Origin: Nocardioides halotolerans DSM 19273
GTDB taxonomy: Bacteria; Actinomycetota; Actinomycetes; Propionibacteriales; Nocardioidaceae
DNA length: 64,000 nt
Direction: 5' to 3'
Assembly: GCF_000422805.1 (NCBI RefSeq)
Contig: NZ_AUGT01000020.1
Coordinates: 1-64,000, forward strand
Position 1 is the stretch's first letter; each line of letters starts with the position of its first letter. The position numbers and the translations under genes are program-made. Shown here one piece after another: positions 18,763-26,649 of this stretch. A model generated the notes under the pieces. It was not told the origin of the DNA, searched no databases, and was given only the letters and a program-made list of their open reading frames with translations.

Positions 18763-18794
18763 TCGCACCACTGGTCGCACCACTGGTCGCACCA
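18759..18794. repeat. 12-bp tandem repeat, three units, spanning a stop codon
   Basis: CTAGTCGCACCA at 18759-18770 is followed by two exact copies of CTGGTCGCACCA (18771-18782 and 18783-18794). The TAG of the beta-helix gene lies in the first unit; the other two have TGG there. Slippage could thus create or remove the stop and add short extensions. Confidence 0.85.
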
Positions 18795-18845
18795 CGGGCC
18801 GCAGGACGGACGGCACGACCGGCCCAGGGTGGGTACCGGCGCCGC

Positions 18846-19328
18846 GTGACGTCGTTCTCCGCCAGCACCCATGCCGAGGCGGTGGTCCTCGCGCCCCAGC
18901 AGGACATCTGGGACGCCCTGGTCGACCCCGAGCTGATGGCGCGGTTCACGCCGTTCCTCAAGAAGATCACCGCGGACGGCGACCACTGGGTGTGGGAGCT
19001 GTCGGGGCTGAACGTCCTCGGGGTGAAGGTGGCGCCCGCGTTCACCGAGAAGATGGTGTTCAGCGAACCGGACCGCATCGAGTTCCGCCACGACCCACCG
19101 GCCGGCACGTCGGAACAGGCCGGCGTCGAGGGGTGGTACGCCCTCACCCCGGTCGACGGCGGCACCCGCCTGGTCACCGACCTCGAGATCACCGTCGACC
19201 TCCCGCTCCCGAAGGTCTCGGGCCGGGCGGTCCGGGCGACGATGAAGAAGGTCATCGACACCATGGGTGACCGCTTCTCGCACCGCCTGCTGGACCACCT
19301 CGGGGCCGAGGAGCGCACGGACTCCTAG
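18846..19328 (+). CDS. SRPBCC (START-like) domain protein
   Basis: A 160-residue protein of the polyketide-cyclase/SRPBCC lipid-binding fold: it opens with strand-helix VVLAPQQDIWDALVDPELMARFTPFLKKI and closes with a long helix (AVRATMKKVIDTMGDRFSHRLLDHL). DUF2505/CoxG-like members have the same size. It probably binds a hydrophobic ligand in the cytoplasm; no catalytic residues can be named. The GTG at 18846 is the only start that avoids the tandem-repeat spacer. It lies nine bases before malic enzyme and may be co-transcribed. Confidence 0.75.
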   Translation: MTSFSASTHAEAVVLAPQQDIWDALVDPELMARFTPFLKKITADGDHWVWELSGLNVLGVKVAPAFTEKMVFSEPDRIEFRHDPPAGTSEQAGVEGWYALTPVDGGTRLVTDLEITVDLPLPKVSGRAVRATMKKVIDTMGDRFSHRLLDHLGAEERTDS

Positions 19329-19337
19329 GCTGAGGGC

Positions 19338-20723
19338 GTGTCCGCCACCGCGTCGTCGTACTCCATCACCATGCGCCTGCACACGGCGCCCGACCACGGC
19401 GTCGTCGGCGCGGTGGCCACCGCGATCTCGGCGGCCGGCGGCGTGGTGACCGCGATCGACGTCGTCGACTCGACGCGCGAGCGGCTGGTCCTCGACGTGA
19501 CCTGCTCGGCCAGCGACGCCGACCACTCCCACTCGCTCGAGGAGGCGGTCGACGCCATCGACGGCGTCGAGGTCTACAAGGTCAGCGACCGGACGTTCCT
19601 GCTCCACATCGGCGGCAAGATCGAGGTCGCCAGCAAGGTCCCCCTCAAGAACCGTGACGACCTGTCGATGGCCTACACCCCGGGCGTCGGCCGGGTCAGC
19701 ATGGCGCTCCACGAGCACCCGGAGGACGTCTCCCGGCTGACCATCAAGGGCAACAGCGTCGCGGTGGTCACCGACGGGTCGGCGGTGCTCGGCCTCGGCA
19801 ACATCGGGCCGGGTGCGGCGCTGCCGGTGATGGAGGGCAAGGCCGCGCTGTTCAAGCGCTTCGCCAACATCGACGCCTGGCCGATCTGCCTGGCAAGCCA
19901 GGACACCGACGAGATCGTCCGGGCCGTCGAGATGATCGCGCCGGGCTTCGGCGGCATCAACCTCGAGGACATCGCGGCGCCGCGCTGCTTCGAGATCGAG
20001 CAGCGGCTGCGCGAGAGCCTCGACATCCCGGTCTTCCACGACGACCAGCACGGCACCGCGATCGTGGTCCTCGCCGCGCTCACCAACGCCCTCAGGGTGG
20101 TCGAGAAGTCGCTCACCGAGTGCCGGGTGGTGCTCTCCGGGGCCGGCGCGGCCGGCACCGCGATCGTCACGCTGCTCCTCGCCGCCGGGCTCACCGACGT
20201 GGTGGTCGTCGACCGTGACGGCGCGCTCTGCACGGGAGACGAGTCGCTCTCGCCCGCGCACACCGACCTCGCGTCGGTCACCAACCCGCGCGCCGTGCGT
20301 GGCCGGCTGAAGGAGTGCCTGGTGGGCGCCGACGTGTTCATCGGGGTCAGCGCCCCGGGGATCCTCCAGCCCGAGTGGATCGCCTCGATGGCCGAGCGGC
20401 CGGTCGTCTTCGCGCTCGCCAACCCCGACCCCGAGGTCGACCCGGCCGAGGCGGAGAAGTACGCCGCCGTGGTGGCCTCCGGCCGCTCCGACTACCCCAA
20501 CCAGATCAACAACGTGCTGGCGTTCCCGGGTGTCTTCCGCGGCCTGCTCGACGCCCGCGCGCGCGACATCACGATCGACATGCTGCTGCGCGCCGCCGAC
20601 GCGATCGCGCACGTGGTGCGCGACGAGGAGCTCAACCCGAGCTTCATCATCCCGACGGTGTTCAACGCCGAGGTGCCGAAGGCGGTGGCGGCCGCGGTCC
20701 GCGGCGTCGGCGTCGGCGAGTGA
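19338..20723 (+). CDS. NAD-dependent malic enzyme with N-terminal ACT domain
   Basis: A 461-residue enzyme that decarboxylates malate to pyruvate with NAD(P) reduction. Residues about 8-80 look like an ACT regulatory domain (ITMRLHTAPDHGVVGAVATAISAAGGVVTAIDVVDS). The malic core follows: MAYTPGVGRVSMA, VTDGSAVLGLGNIGPGAALPVMEGKAALFKRFANIDAWPIC, NLEDIAAPRCFEIE, VFHDDQHGTAIV (metal-binding Asp pair), then the nucleotide fold VVLSGAGAAGTAI and FALANPDPEV. ACT fusion suggests allosteric control by a small effector. The GTG at 19338 lies nine bases after the SRPBCC stop. Confidence 0.92.
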   Translation: MSATASSYSITMRLHTAPDHGVVGAVATAISAAGGVVTAIDVVDSTRERLVLDVTCSASDADHSHSLEEAVDAIDGVEVYKVSDRTFLLHIGGKIEVASKVPLKNRDDLSMAYTPGVGRVSMALHEHPEDVSRLTIKGNSVAVVTDGSAVLGLGNIGPGAALPVMEGKAALFKRFANIDAWPICLASQDTDEIVRAVEMIAPGFGGINLEDIAAPRCFEIEQRLRESLDIPVFHDDQHGTAIVVLAALTNALRVVEKSLTECRVVLSGAGAAGTAIVTLLLAAGLTDVVVVDRDGALCTGDESLSPAHTDLASVTNPRAVRGRLKECLVGADVFIGVSAPGILQPEWIASMAERPVVFALANPDPEVDPAEAEKYAAVVASGRSDYPNQINNVLAFPGVFRGLLDARARDITIDMLLRAADAIAHVVRDEELNPSFIIPTVFNAEVPKAVAAAVRGVGVGE

Positions 20724-20727
20724 GCGG

Positions 20728-21438
20728 TCAGCTGTTGCGGATGCCGCGGACGTTCTCGGGCGGACGCTGGCGGACGAGCTTCTTCCACGCGATCTTGGCC
20801 GCCTGCGGGCTGGCGGCGTAGACCGACACGGCGTAGGGGAACTGCTCGTACATCCCGGTGATCCGGGCCGGCCGGCTCACGCCGTCGACGAACACGCACC
20901 GGCCGCCGTGGGCGCCGGGCAGGTCGTGGCGGTTGCGGGGCCCGACCCGGGCGAGCAGCCAGTCCTCGACCTGCTGGGGGTCCTTCACGTGGTCGTAGGT
21001 GATCGTCACCGGCTTGCCGAGCGCGTGCTGGAAGCACTCGTAGGACTCGACGACGGGGTAGTTGTCGTCGTTGGGGCGCGCCTTGTGGCACAGCGCCCGG
21101 TCGTCGGAGAACGACGGGAACACCCACGCCAGGCCGCGGGCGCCCTCGGGCAGCCCGCACAGGCGCAGCGAGGAGGTCTCGCGACCGTCCCAGCAGGTGC
21201 CGCCGGTGGGCGCTGCCGGCGCGGCCGGGTCGGTGGGCGGCGAGCCCTCGAGCTGTGCCGTGGCCTCGGCGGTGGGCGAGGTCGCGGCCGTGGGGCGCTG
21301 GGGTCCGGTCGCGGCAGGTTCGTCGGCGTCGTCGCCGAGGCCGCGTCCGTAGTGCACGAGGCCGCCGAGGATCACTGCCGCGAGCACGGCCAGCAGCAGC
21401 CCGTCGCGCCAGCGCGGGCGCGGGCTCACCTCGGACAT
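20728..21438 (-). CDS. Membrane-anchored protein of unknown function
   Basis: A 236-residue protein with one N-terminal helix (about 12-30), a Pro/Ala/Thr-rich linker (about 35-85) and an extracytoplasmic domain of about 145 residues with five cysteines (TCWDG, RLCGLP, ALCHKAR, YECFQHA, RCVFVDG) that could form disulfides. No family is recognised. The ATG at 21438 is preferred; the earlier in-frame ATG at 21492 lacks a ribosome site. It converges on malic enzyme with a 4-base gap. Confidence 0.65.
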   Translation of the reverse strand: MSEVSPRPRWRDGLLLAVLAAVILGGLVHYGRGLGDDADEPAATGPQRPTAATSPTAEATAQLEGSPPTDPAAPAAPTGGTCWDGRETSSLRLCGLPEGARGLAWVFPSFSDDRALCHKARPNDDNYPVVESYECFQHALGKPVTITYDHVKDPQQVEDWLLARVGPRNRHDLPGAHGGRCVFVDGVSRPARITGMYEQFPYAVSVYAASPQAAKIAWKKLVRQRPPENVRGIRNS

Positions 21439-21556
21439 TCCCCTGCACCCCCCAGCGCTAGCGACGAGGCGCCCCACACGCCCCGCCTCCATTGTTGCGC
21501 ACGCCGCCCACCATCCGGGGAACGGGACGCACAGTGGGTGCCCGGTGGCTGGGCGG

Positions 21557-22309
21557 CTACCCGTCGAGGTTCTCGGTGGCGTACAGCGCGGCGCCGACCA
21601 CGCCGGCCTTGTTGCGCAGCGTCGCCGGCACGATCTCGGTCTCGATGTCGATCAGCGGGAGGAACTCCGCGGACTGCTTGCTGACGCCGCCGCCTACCAC
21701 GATCAGGTCGGGGGAGAACAGCATCTCCAGCGTCGAGTAGTACCTCGTCAGGCGCCCCGCCCAGTCCTGCATAGAGAGGCCCTCGCGCTCGCGCACGCTG
21801 TTCGCCGCCCGCGACTCGGCGTCGTGGCCGTCGATCTCGAGGTGCCCCAGCTCGGAGTTGGGGACCAGCACGCCGTCGTGGACGAGCGCCGAGCCGATGC
21901 CGGTGCCGAGCGTCGTCACGATCACCAGGCCGCGGCGGCCCTTCGCGGCGCCGTACCGCGCCTCGGCGAGGCCGGCGGCGTCGGCATCGTTGACGACGTG
22001 GACGTCACGGCCGGTGGCCTCGGTGAAGAGCCGGTCGGCGTCGGTGCCGATCCAGGCCCGGTCGATGTTGGCCGCCGAGTGGACCACGCCGTGGCGCACC
22101 ACGCCGGGGACGGTGACCCCGACCGCGCCGCGGGAGTCAGGGAAGTGGCCGAGCAGCTCGACGAACACCTCCGCCACCGCCTCGGGGGTGGACGGCGACG
22201 GCGTCCTGATGCGCTCGCGCTCGGCCGCGAACTCGCCCTGGCCGAGGTCGACCGGCGCACCCTTGATGCCGGTGCCGCCGAAGTCGATGCCGAACGGGAG
22301 CTGCTCCAT
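21557..22309 (-). CDS. ppgK: Polyphosphate glucokinase
   Basis: A 250-residue ROK-type sugar kinase that phosphorylates glucose using polyphosphate (and often ATP). Motifs: FGIDFGGTGIKGAPVDL (phosphate-binding loop), VGVTVPGVV, NDADAAGLAEARYG (catalytic Asp), VTTLGTGIGSALVHDG and LGHLEIDG. The size and the GIDFGGTGIKG start match actinobacterial PpgK. It should act in the cytoplasm at the entry to glycolysis. It diverges from the DinB-like gene with a 73-base gap, where a shared promoter region must lie. Confidence 0.93.
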   Translation of the reverse strand: MEQLPFGIDFGGTGIKGAPVDLGQGEFAAERERIRTPSPSTPEAVAEVFVELLGHFPDSRGAVGVTVPGVVRHGVVHSAANIDRAWIGTDADRLFTEATGRDVHVVNDADAAGLAEARYGAAKGRRGLVIVTTLGTGIGSALVHDGVLVPNSELGHLEIDGHDAESRAANSVREREGLSMQDWAGRLTRYYSTLEMLFSPDLIVVGGGVSKQSAEFLPLIDIETEIVPATLRNKAGVVGAALYATENLDG

Positions 22310-22382
22310 CGGTCCAACCTATTCGTCCGTGGTGCTGACAAATCGTTCGCCGGCCCGGACCGGAGAGGTTCACACTCGGCCG

Positions 22383-23141
22383 GTGCCCACCCAGCTGTCC
22401 ACCACCCGCCACCTCGACGGGCTCCGCGAGGCGGTGACCGCGTTCGTGGCGTACGCCGGACGGGCCGGGCTCGAGGCGTCGGTACCCACCTGCCCCGACT
22501 GGACCGTGCGCGACCTGGTCGCGCACCAGGGCATGGTGCACCGCTGGGCGGCCGCGCTGGTGCGCGGCGAGCGGCCGACGGACGAGGAGGTCGACGGCTA
22601 CGAGGAGGCCGGGCGCACGGTCGCCGACCCCCTGACCTGGCTGAGCGAGGGCGCGACGGCGCTGGCCGGCGCGATCGCGGACGCACCGGAGGACCTCTCG
22701 ACGCTGGTCTTCCTCAACGACGCCCCGCCCCCTCGGGGGTTCTGGGCGCGCCGGCAGTGCCACGAGACCACCATGCACGCGGTCGACGCGCTGGCCGCGT
22801 CGCTGGGCCGGCCGCCGCGGCCCGACGAGGTCTGGGTCGAGCCCGAGCTGGCCGCCGATGGGATCGACGAGCTGCTCGGCGGGTTCCACACCCGGGCCCG
22901 GTCGCGGCTGCGCTGCGACGACGACGCCCTGCTCGTCGTACGCCCGGACGACGTCGAGGACTGGTGGGAGGTCGCCCTCGGCCCGCAGCCCGCCGTGACC
23001 ACCCGCCACCGGGGCGGGGAGGTGGCCGACGACGCCGACTGGGAGCTGACCGGCGGCGCGGTCGAGCTCTACCTGCGGCTCTGGAACCGGACCGACCCTC
23101 CCGAGGACTGGCGCCGGCTGACGGCGGTGACCTGGTCCTGA
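22383..23141 (+). CDS. Maleylpyruvate isomerase family (mycothiol-dependent, TIGR03083) protein
   Basis: A 252-residue protein of the MDMPI/DinB-like superfamily common in mycothiol-producing actinobacteria. The N-terminal four-helix bundle has CPDWTVRDLVAHQGMVHRWAA (metal-site His) and later WARRQCHETTMHAVDALAA (His-X3-Glu ... His-X3-Asp), which give the His-based divalent metal site. The C-terminal SCP2-like part (TGGAVELYLRLWNR) is also typical. Real maleylpyruvate isomerases are rare among these, so the reaction is likely another mycothiol-dependent transfer. The GTG at 22383 is chosen because it sits right before the conserved domain. Confidence 0.78.
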   Translation: MPTQLSTTRHLDGLREAVTAFVAYAGRAGLEASVPTCPDWTVRDLVAHQGMVHRWAAALVRGERPTDEEVDGYEEAGRTVADPLTWLSEGATALAGAIADAPEDLSTLVFLNDAPPPRGFWARRQCHETTMHAVDALAASLGRPPRPDEVWVEPELAADGIDELLGGFHTRARSRLRCDDDALLVVRPDDVEDWWEVALGPQPAVTTRHRGGEVADDADWELTGGAVELYLRLWNRTDPPEDWRRLTAVTWS

Positions 23142-23165
23142 CCCGCTCCCTGCGAAACTGGGCGG

Positions 23166-23807
23166 GTGCCCGCCCACGCGACCCGGATGCTGCTGCTGGG
23201 CGCGGTGCGGATCTTCGAGCCGGTCAACGGCTACCAGATCCGCCGCGAGCTGACCTCGTGGCAGGTGGACCGCTGGGCCAACGTCAACCCGGGCTCGATC
23301 TACGGTGGTCTGGCGACCCTCGCCCGCCAGGGTCACCTGCTGCGCCACGACCTGGTCGACGGCGGCCGCGAGGTGTCGGTCTACGAGCTCACCGACTCCG
23401 GCCGCGAGGAGCTCGACCGCCTGGTCGCCGCCGGGCTGCAGGCCGTGGAGCTCTACGACCGCTCGGCGTTCATGGTCGCGTTCTCGCTGCTGCCCTCGGT
23501 GATGACGACCGAGCAGGCGCGCCGGAGCCTCGTCGTGAGGCGGGTGGCGCTGGAGCAGACGATGGCAGAGTTCGCCGAGATCAAGATGCGCTCCGAGGCG
23601 GTGCCGCCGCACGTCGTGCGCAGCGCCCTGCTCTGGTACGACGTCACGGTGGCCGAGCTGGCCTGGCTGCGCGAGGTCATCGACGATCTCGCGGCCGGCC
23701 GGTTCCCCACGGCGGACACCGACTGGGGCTGGCTGCCGCCCCCGGACGACCCGGGCTGGCAGATGAACGCCGACCGGGAGCGCTACCGCTCGATGCTGGG
23801 CCGCTGA
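23166..23807 (+). CDS. PadR family transcriptional regulator
   Basis: A 213-residue PadR-type repressor. The winged helix covers about 8-82 (LLLGAVRIFEPVNGYQIRRELTS ... NPGSIYGGLATLARQGHL ... YELTDSGREEL), followed by a longer dimerisation helix region (Vir_C-like). PadR proteins often repress neighbouring drug exporters and are released by the drug. The two downstream genes form such an exporter, and a paired repeat lies in their promoter, so this is their likely regulator. The GTG start at 23166 follows the DinB-like gene by 24 bases. Confidence 0.88.
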   Translation: MPAHATRMLLLGAVRIFEPVNGYQIRRELTSWQVDRWANVNPGSIYGGLATLARQGHLLRHDLVDGGREVSVYELTDSGREELDRLVAAGLQAVELYDRSAFMVAFSLLPSVMTTEQARRSLVVRRVALEQTMAEFAEIKMRSEAVPPHVVRSALLWYDVTVAELAWLREVIDDLAAGRFPTADTDWGWLPPPDDPGWQMNADRERYRSMLGR

Positions 23808-23866
23808 GTGCCGATGAGTCCGGCCCTCGGGCTCGGTCTGCTCGACGTGCGCCGGGCGGGGCGGGC

Positions 23867-23911
23867 TTGACGTCGCTCTGTTCAACCTTGACTATGTTCA
23901 ACATTGACTAC
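23867..23911 (+). promoter_or_regulatory. Promoter with tandem 16-bp operator ahead of ABC exporter
   Basis: A -35 TTGACG (23867-23872) and -10 GACTAT (23890-23895) have 17-base spacing. Two near-identical 16-base units, GTTCAACCTTGACTAT (23880-23895) and GTTCAACATTGACTAC (23896-23911), cover the -10 and likely start point. Each unit has the dyad TCAA-NN-TTGA. The geometry fits repression by the adjacent PadR protein. The operon start codon is 15 bases further, after AGGAG. Confidence 0.65.
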
Positions 23912-23925
23912 AGGCAGGAGCTCAG

Positions 23926-24945
23926 ATGATCGAGGCCCGGGGTCTCGTCCAGACCTTCCACACGGGGCAGGGCAAGAACAAGAAGGAGGTGCACGCGGTC
24001 AAGGGCGTCGACCTCGACGTCGCCGAGGGCGAGGTCGTCGGCTTCCTCGGACCCAACGGCGCCGGGAAGACCACGACGCTCCGGATGCTCGTGACCCTGC
24101 TCCGGCCCACCGCCGGCACCGCGCGGGTCGCGGGCTACGACGTGGCGACCGAGCCCGTCCAGGTCCGGCGCAGCATCGGCTACTGCTCGCAGGTCGGGTC
24201 GACGTTCTCGGGCGCCTTCGCGGGCGACGAGGTGGTCGACCACGGGATGCTCTACGGGATGTCGCGCAAGGACGCGGTCGCCAAGGGCCAGGAGCTGTTC
24301 GAGAAGTTCCAGCTCGAGGGGCTCTGGCGCCGGATGAACAAGAACATGTCGGGCGGCCAGAAGCGCCGGCTCGACATCGTGATGGGCCTGATCCACTCAC
24401 CGTCCCTGGTCTTCCTCGACGAGCCGACCACGGGCCTCGACCCGCAGGCGCGGGCGAACCTGTGGGAGCACATCTCCGGGCTGCGCGCCAACGAGGGCGC
24501 CACGGTCTTCCTGACCACGCACTACCTCGACGAGGCCGACGCGCTCGCCGACCGGATCATCATCATCGACCGGGGCGAGATCGTCGCCAGCGACACCTCC
24601 GACAACCTCAAGGCCAGCGTGTCCGGCGACCAGGTCTCCCTCGAGCTCTCCTCGGACGACCAGGTCGCGACCGCCCGCGACAAGCTCGCGAGCATCAGCG
24701 ACGACGTGCGCGTCGACGGACGTCTCGTCCACGGCCGGGTCCCGCGCGCCGGCAAGGCGGTGCCCGGCCTGCTCCGCGACCTCGAGGCCTCGGGCGTCGG
24801 GCTCGAGGGCATCGAGGTCATCCGGCCCACGCTGGACGACGTCTTCCTTACCCTGACCGGGCGCTCGCTGCGCGACGCCGACGAGGCCGCAGAACCCGAG
24901 AACGTCGACGCCGAGACCGCCGCCCCGGAAGGAGCGACCCGATGA
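23926..24945 (+). CDS. ABC exporter ATP-binding subunit, DrrA-like
   Basis: A 339-residue ATPase of the daunorubicin-resistance (DrrA) class. Walker A is FLGPNGAGKTTT, the signature is NMSGGQKRRLD, Walker B is LVFLDEPTTGLD and the H-loop is LTTHYLDEAD. The C-terminal region has the DrrA-type extension (ERPTLDDVFLTLTG-like, here RPTLDDVFLTLTGRSL). It powers export of a hydrophobic drug or lipid through the next gene's permease, with which it overlaps by four bases (ATGA). Start ATG 23926 follows AGGCAGGAG. Confidence 0.92.
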   Translation: MIEARGLVQTFHTGQGKNKKEVHAVKGVDLDVAEGEVVGFLGPNGAGKTTTLRMLVTLLRPTAGTARVAGYDVATEPVQVRRSIGYCSQVGSTFSGAFAGDEVVDHGMLYGMSRKDAVAKGQELFEKFQLEGLWRRMNKNMSGGQKRRLDIVMGLIHSPSLVFLDEPTTGLDPQARANLWEHISGLRANEGATVFLTTHYLDEADALADRIIIIDRGEIVASDTSDNLKASVSGDQVSLELSSDDQVATARDKLASISDDVRVDGRLVHGRVPRAGKAVPGLLRDLEASGVGLEGIEVIRPTLDDVFLTLTGRSLRDADEAAEPENVDAETAAPEGATR

Positions 24946-25706
24946 CGACCTACCTGCGCGAGTGCTCGGTGGTGTTCCGCCGCCAGATCCGCATGAACCT
25001 GCGCAACCCGGCCTGGGTGCTGATCGGCATCATGCAGCCCGTCCTCTACCTCGTGCTGTTCGGGCCGCTGCTCAAGCCCCTCGTCGCGCAGTTCGACACC
25101 GGCACGACCAACGCCTACACCTTCCTCGTGCCCGGGCTGCTGGTGCAGCTCGGCATGTTCGGCGCGTTCTTCGCGGGCTTCTCGCTGATCGGCGAGTGGC
25201 GCGAGGGCGTGATCGAGGCCGAGCGCGTCACGCCGGCCGCACGGTCTGCGCTCCTGGTCGGGCGACTCTGGCGCGACGTGCTCCAGCTGCTGGTGCAGGC
25301 GCTGATCCTGGTCGGCCTCGGCTACGCGATCGGCATGCGCGGCTCGGTGACCGGCGTCGTGCTCGGCGTCGTGATCACGCTGCTCGTCGGCGGGGCCTGC
25401 GCGGCGGCGTCCAACGCGCTGGCGATGTCGACCAAGGACGAGAACGTCATGGCCCCGGTCGTGAACGTCGTGATGATGCCGATCCTCCTGCTCAGCGGCA
25501 TCCTGCTGCCGATGACGCTCGGCGCCGGCTGGCTGCAGACCATCTCCGACTTCATGCCGTTCCGCTACATCGTCGACGCGGCCCGCGACGCGTTCACCGG
25601 CGACCTCGGCAGCAGCGAGGTCATGTGGGGCACGGGCTGGGCGGTGCTGATCTTCGCGCTGGCGATGTGGTGGGGCGCGAGCGTGTTCCGCAGGGAGAAT
25701 GCGTGA
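24942..25706 (+). CDS. ABC-2 type exporter permease, DrrB-like
   Basis: A 254-residue inner-membrane subunit with six predicted helices. Typical ABC-2 blocks are RRQIRMNLRNPAWVLIGIMQPVLYLVLFGPLL near the start and VMMPILLLSGILLPM ... MPFRYIVDAARDAF near the end. It pairs with the DrrA-like ATPase encoded upstream. The set PadR-ATPase-permease is a common inducible multidrug exporter; the substrate is unknown. The following 347-base spacer has no gene but carries the hairpin repeats. Confidence 0.9.
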   Translation: MTTYLRECSVVFRRQIRMNLRNPAWVLIGIMQPVLYLVLFGPLLKPLVAQFDTGTTNAYTFLVPGLLVQLGMFGAFFAGFSLIGEWREGVIEAERVTPAARSALLVGRLWRDVLQLLVQALILVGLGYAIGMRGSVTGVVLGVVITLLVGGACAAASNALAMSTKDENVMAPVVNVVMMPILLLSGILLPMTLGAGWLQTISDFMPFRYIVDAARDAFTGDLGSSEVMWGTGWAVLIFALAMWWGASVFRRENA

Positions 25707-25772
25707 GGCCCAGAGCCGGCCGAGGAACGAGGCCGGGTCCGTAGGCCGAGCGGTGTGGGGTGGTCCTCCCCC

Positions 25773-26033
25773 GACTGCACCGCAATTGGTCGGTCATGTG
25801 GGCCAGATGCGGTGCAGTCCCGTTCCGGGGCTGCACCGGGAGGGATGTGTGCCACAAGAGGGACTCTGGGTGTGCTCATTGCGGTGCACATGCTTCCCTC
25901 TCTCCTCTAACGGGACTGCACCGCAATGAGCAGGTCATAGGGCACAAATGCGGTGCAGTCCCGTTCCGGGGCTGCACCGGGAGGGATGTGTGCCACAAAA
26001 GGGTCTCTGGTGTGCTCATTGCGGTGCAGATGC
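25773..26033. repeat. Palindromic repeat cluster with 87-bp duplication
   Basis: A segment at 25807-25893 recurs at 25948-26033 with only a few changes. Around them are perfect inverted arms: 25773-25784 with 25808-25819 (12 bp, GACTGCACCGCA), 25911-25925 with 25949-25963 (15 bp), and 25873-25888 with 25917-25932 (16 bp, TGCTCATTGCGGTGCA). The loops of the first two hairpins are both 23 bases. Several arms share bases, so alternative folds compete. No coding frame is credible in this 347-base spacer. Confidence 0.8.
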
Positions 26034-26053
26034 CTCCTCCCTCGTCCCCGAGG

Positions 26054-26632
26054 TCAGGGCCGCAGCACCCGCTCGGCGATCCAGGCGATGTCCTGCGCCG
26101 TCCGGGCGGGTGGGGCGGAGGGGCGCATCACGTGGCTGAGCACGACGCGGACGACCATGTCGATCGCGGCGTCGAGCTCGGCGGGCGTCAGCGCGACGTC
26201 GTACGGCGCCACGCGGTCGACCACGACCGCCTTGGCGGTCGAGAGCAGCGTGCCGGCGTGGGTGGTCAGCAGCGGCAGCAGCTCGGTGTCGGCGCCGTGG
26301 GTGGCGGACACGATCGCCTTGAGCAGGGGGTTGTCCTGCGAGGTCTCGAGCACCGAGCGCGAGGCGTCGCGGATCGCCGCGAACAGGTCGGTCGGGTGCG
26401 CGTCGAAGGCGAGGGTCACGACCCCGAGGAACCGCTCGAGCTCGTGCAGGATCATCGCCTCGGCCAGCCGCGGCTTGCTGCCGATCTCGTTGTAGACCGT
26501 CTGCCGGCTGACCCCGACGACCTCGGCCAGCCGCGCCATCGTCACCTGCGCCCAGCCCGCCTCGGTGGTCAGCGTGATGGCCGCGTCGATGACGCGCTCG
26601 CGCATCGTCATCGCCGGCGTGGTCACGGTCAT
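26054..26632 (-). CDS. TetR family regulator, likely of alkane hydroxylase
   Basis: A 192-residue TetR-type repressor: helix-turn-helix at about 10-55 (MRERVIDAAITLTTEAGWAQVTMARLAEVVGVSRQTVYNEIGSKPRLAEAMI), then a ligand-binding helical domain. It lies 17 bases downstream of alkB on the same strand, so the two are co-transcribed. In Dietzia and Gordonia a TetR regulator (AlkX) in this position represses alkB and is released by fatty acids. The perfect TTTACA/TGTAAA dyad in the alkB promoter is its likely target. The ATG at 26632 is used; the longer frame runs into alkB. Confidence 0.85.
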   Translation of the reverse strand: MTVTTPAMTMRERVIDAAITLTTEAGWAQVTMARLAEVVGVSRQTVYNEIGSKPRLAEAMILHELERFLGVVTLAFDAHPTDLFAAIRDASRSVLETSQDNPLLKAIVSATHGADTELLPLLTTHAGTLLSTAKAVVVDRVAPYDVALTPAELDAAIDMVVRVVLSHVMRPSAPPARTAQDIAWIAERVLRP

Positions 26633-26649
26633 GGAGGCTACGTCTCGGG

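Noticed and set aside
18759..20612. Minus-strand frame of 617 codons
   Set aside because: It is antisense to the SRPBCC and malic enzyme genes, which have clear family motifs.
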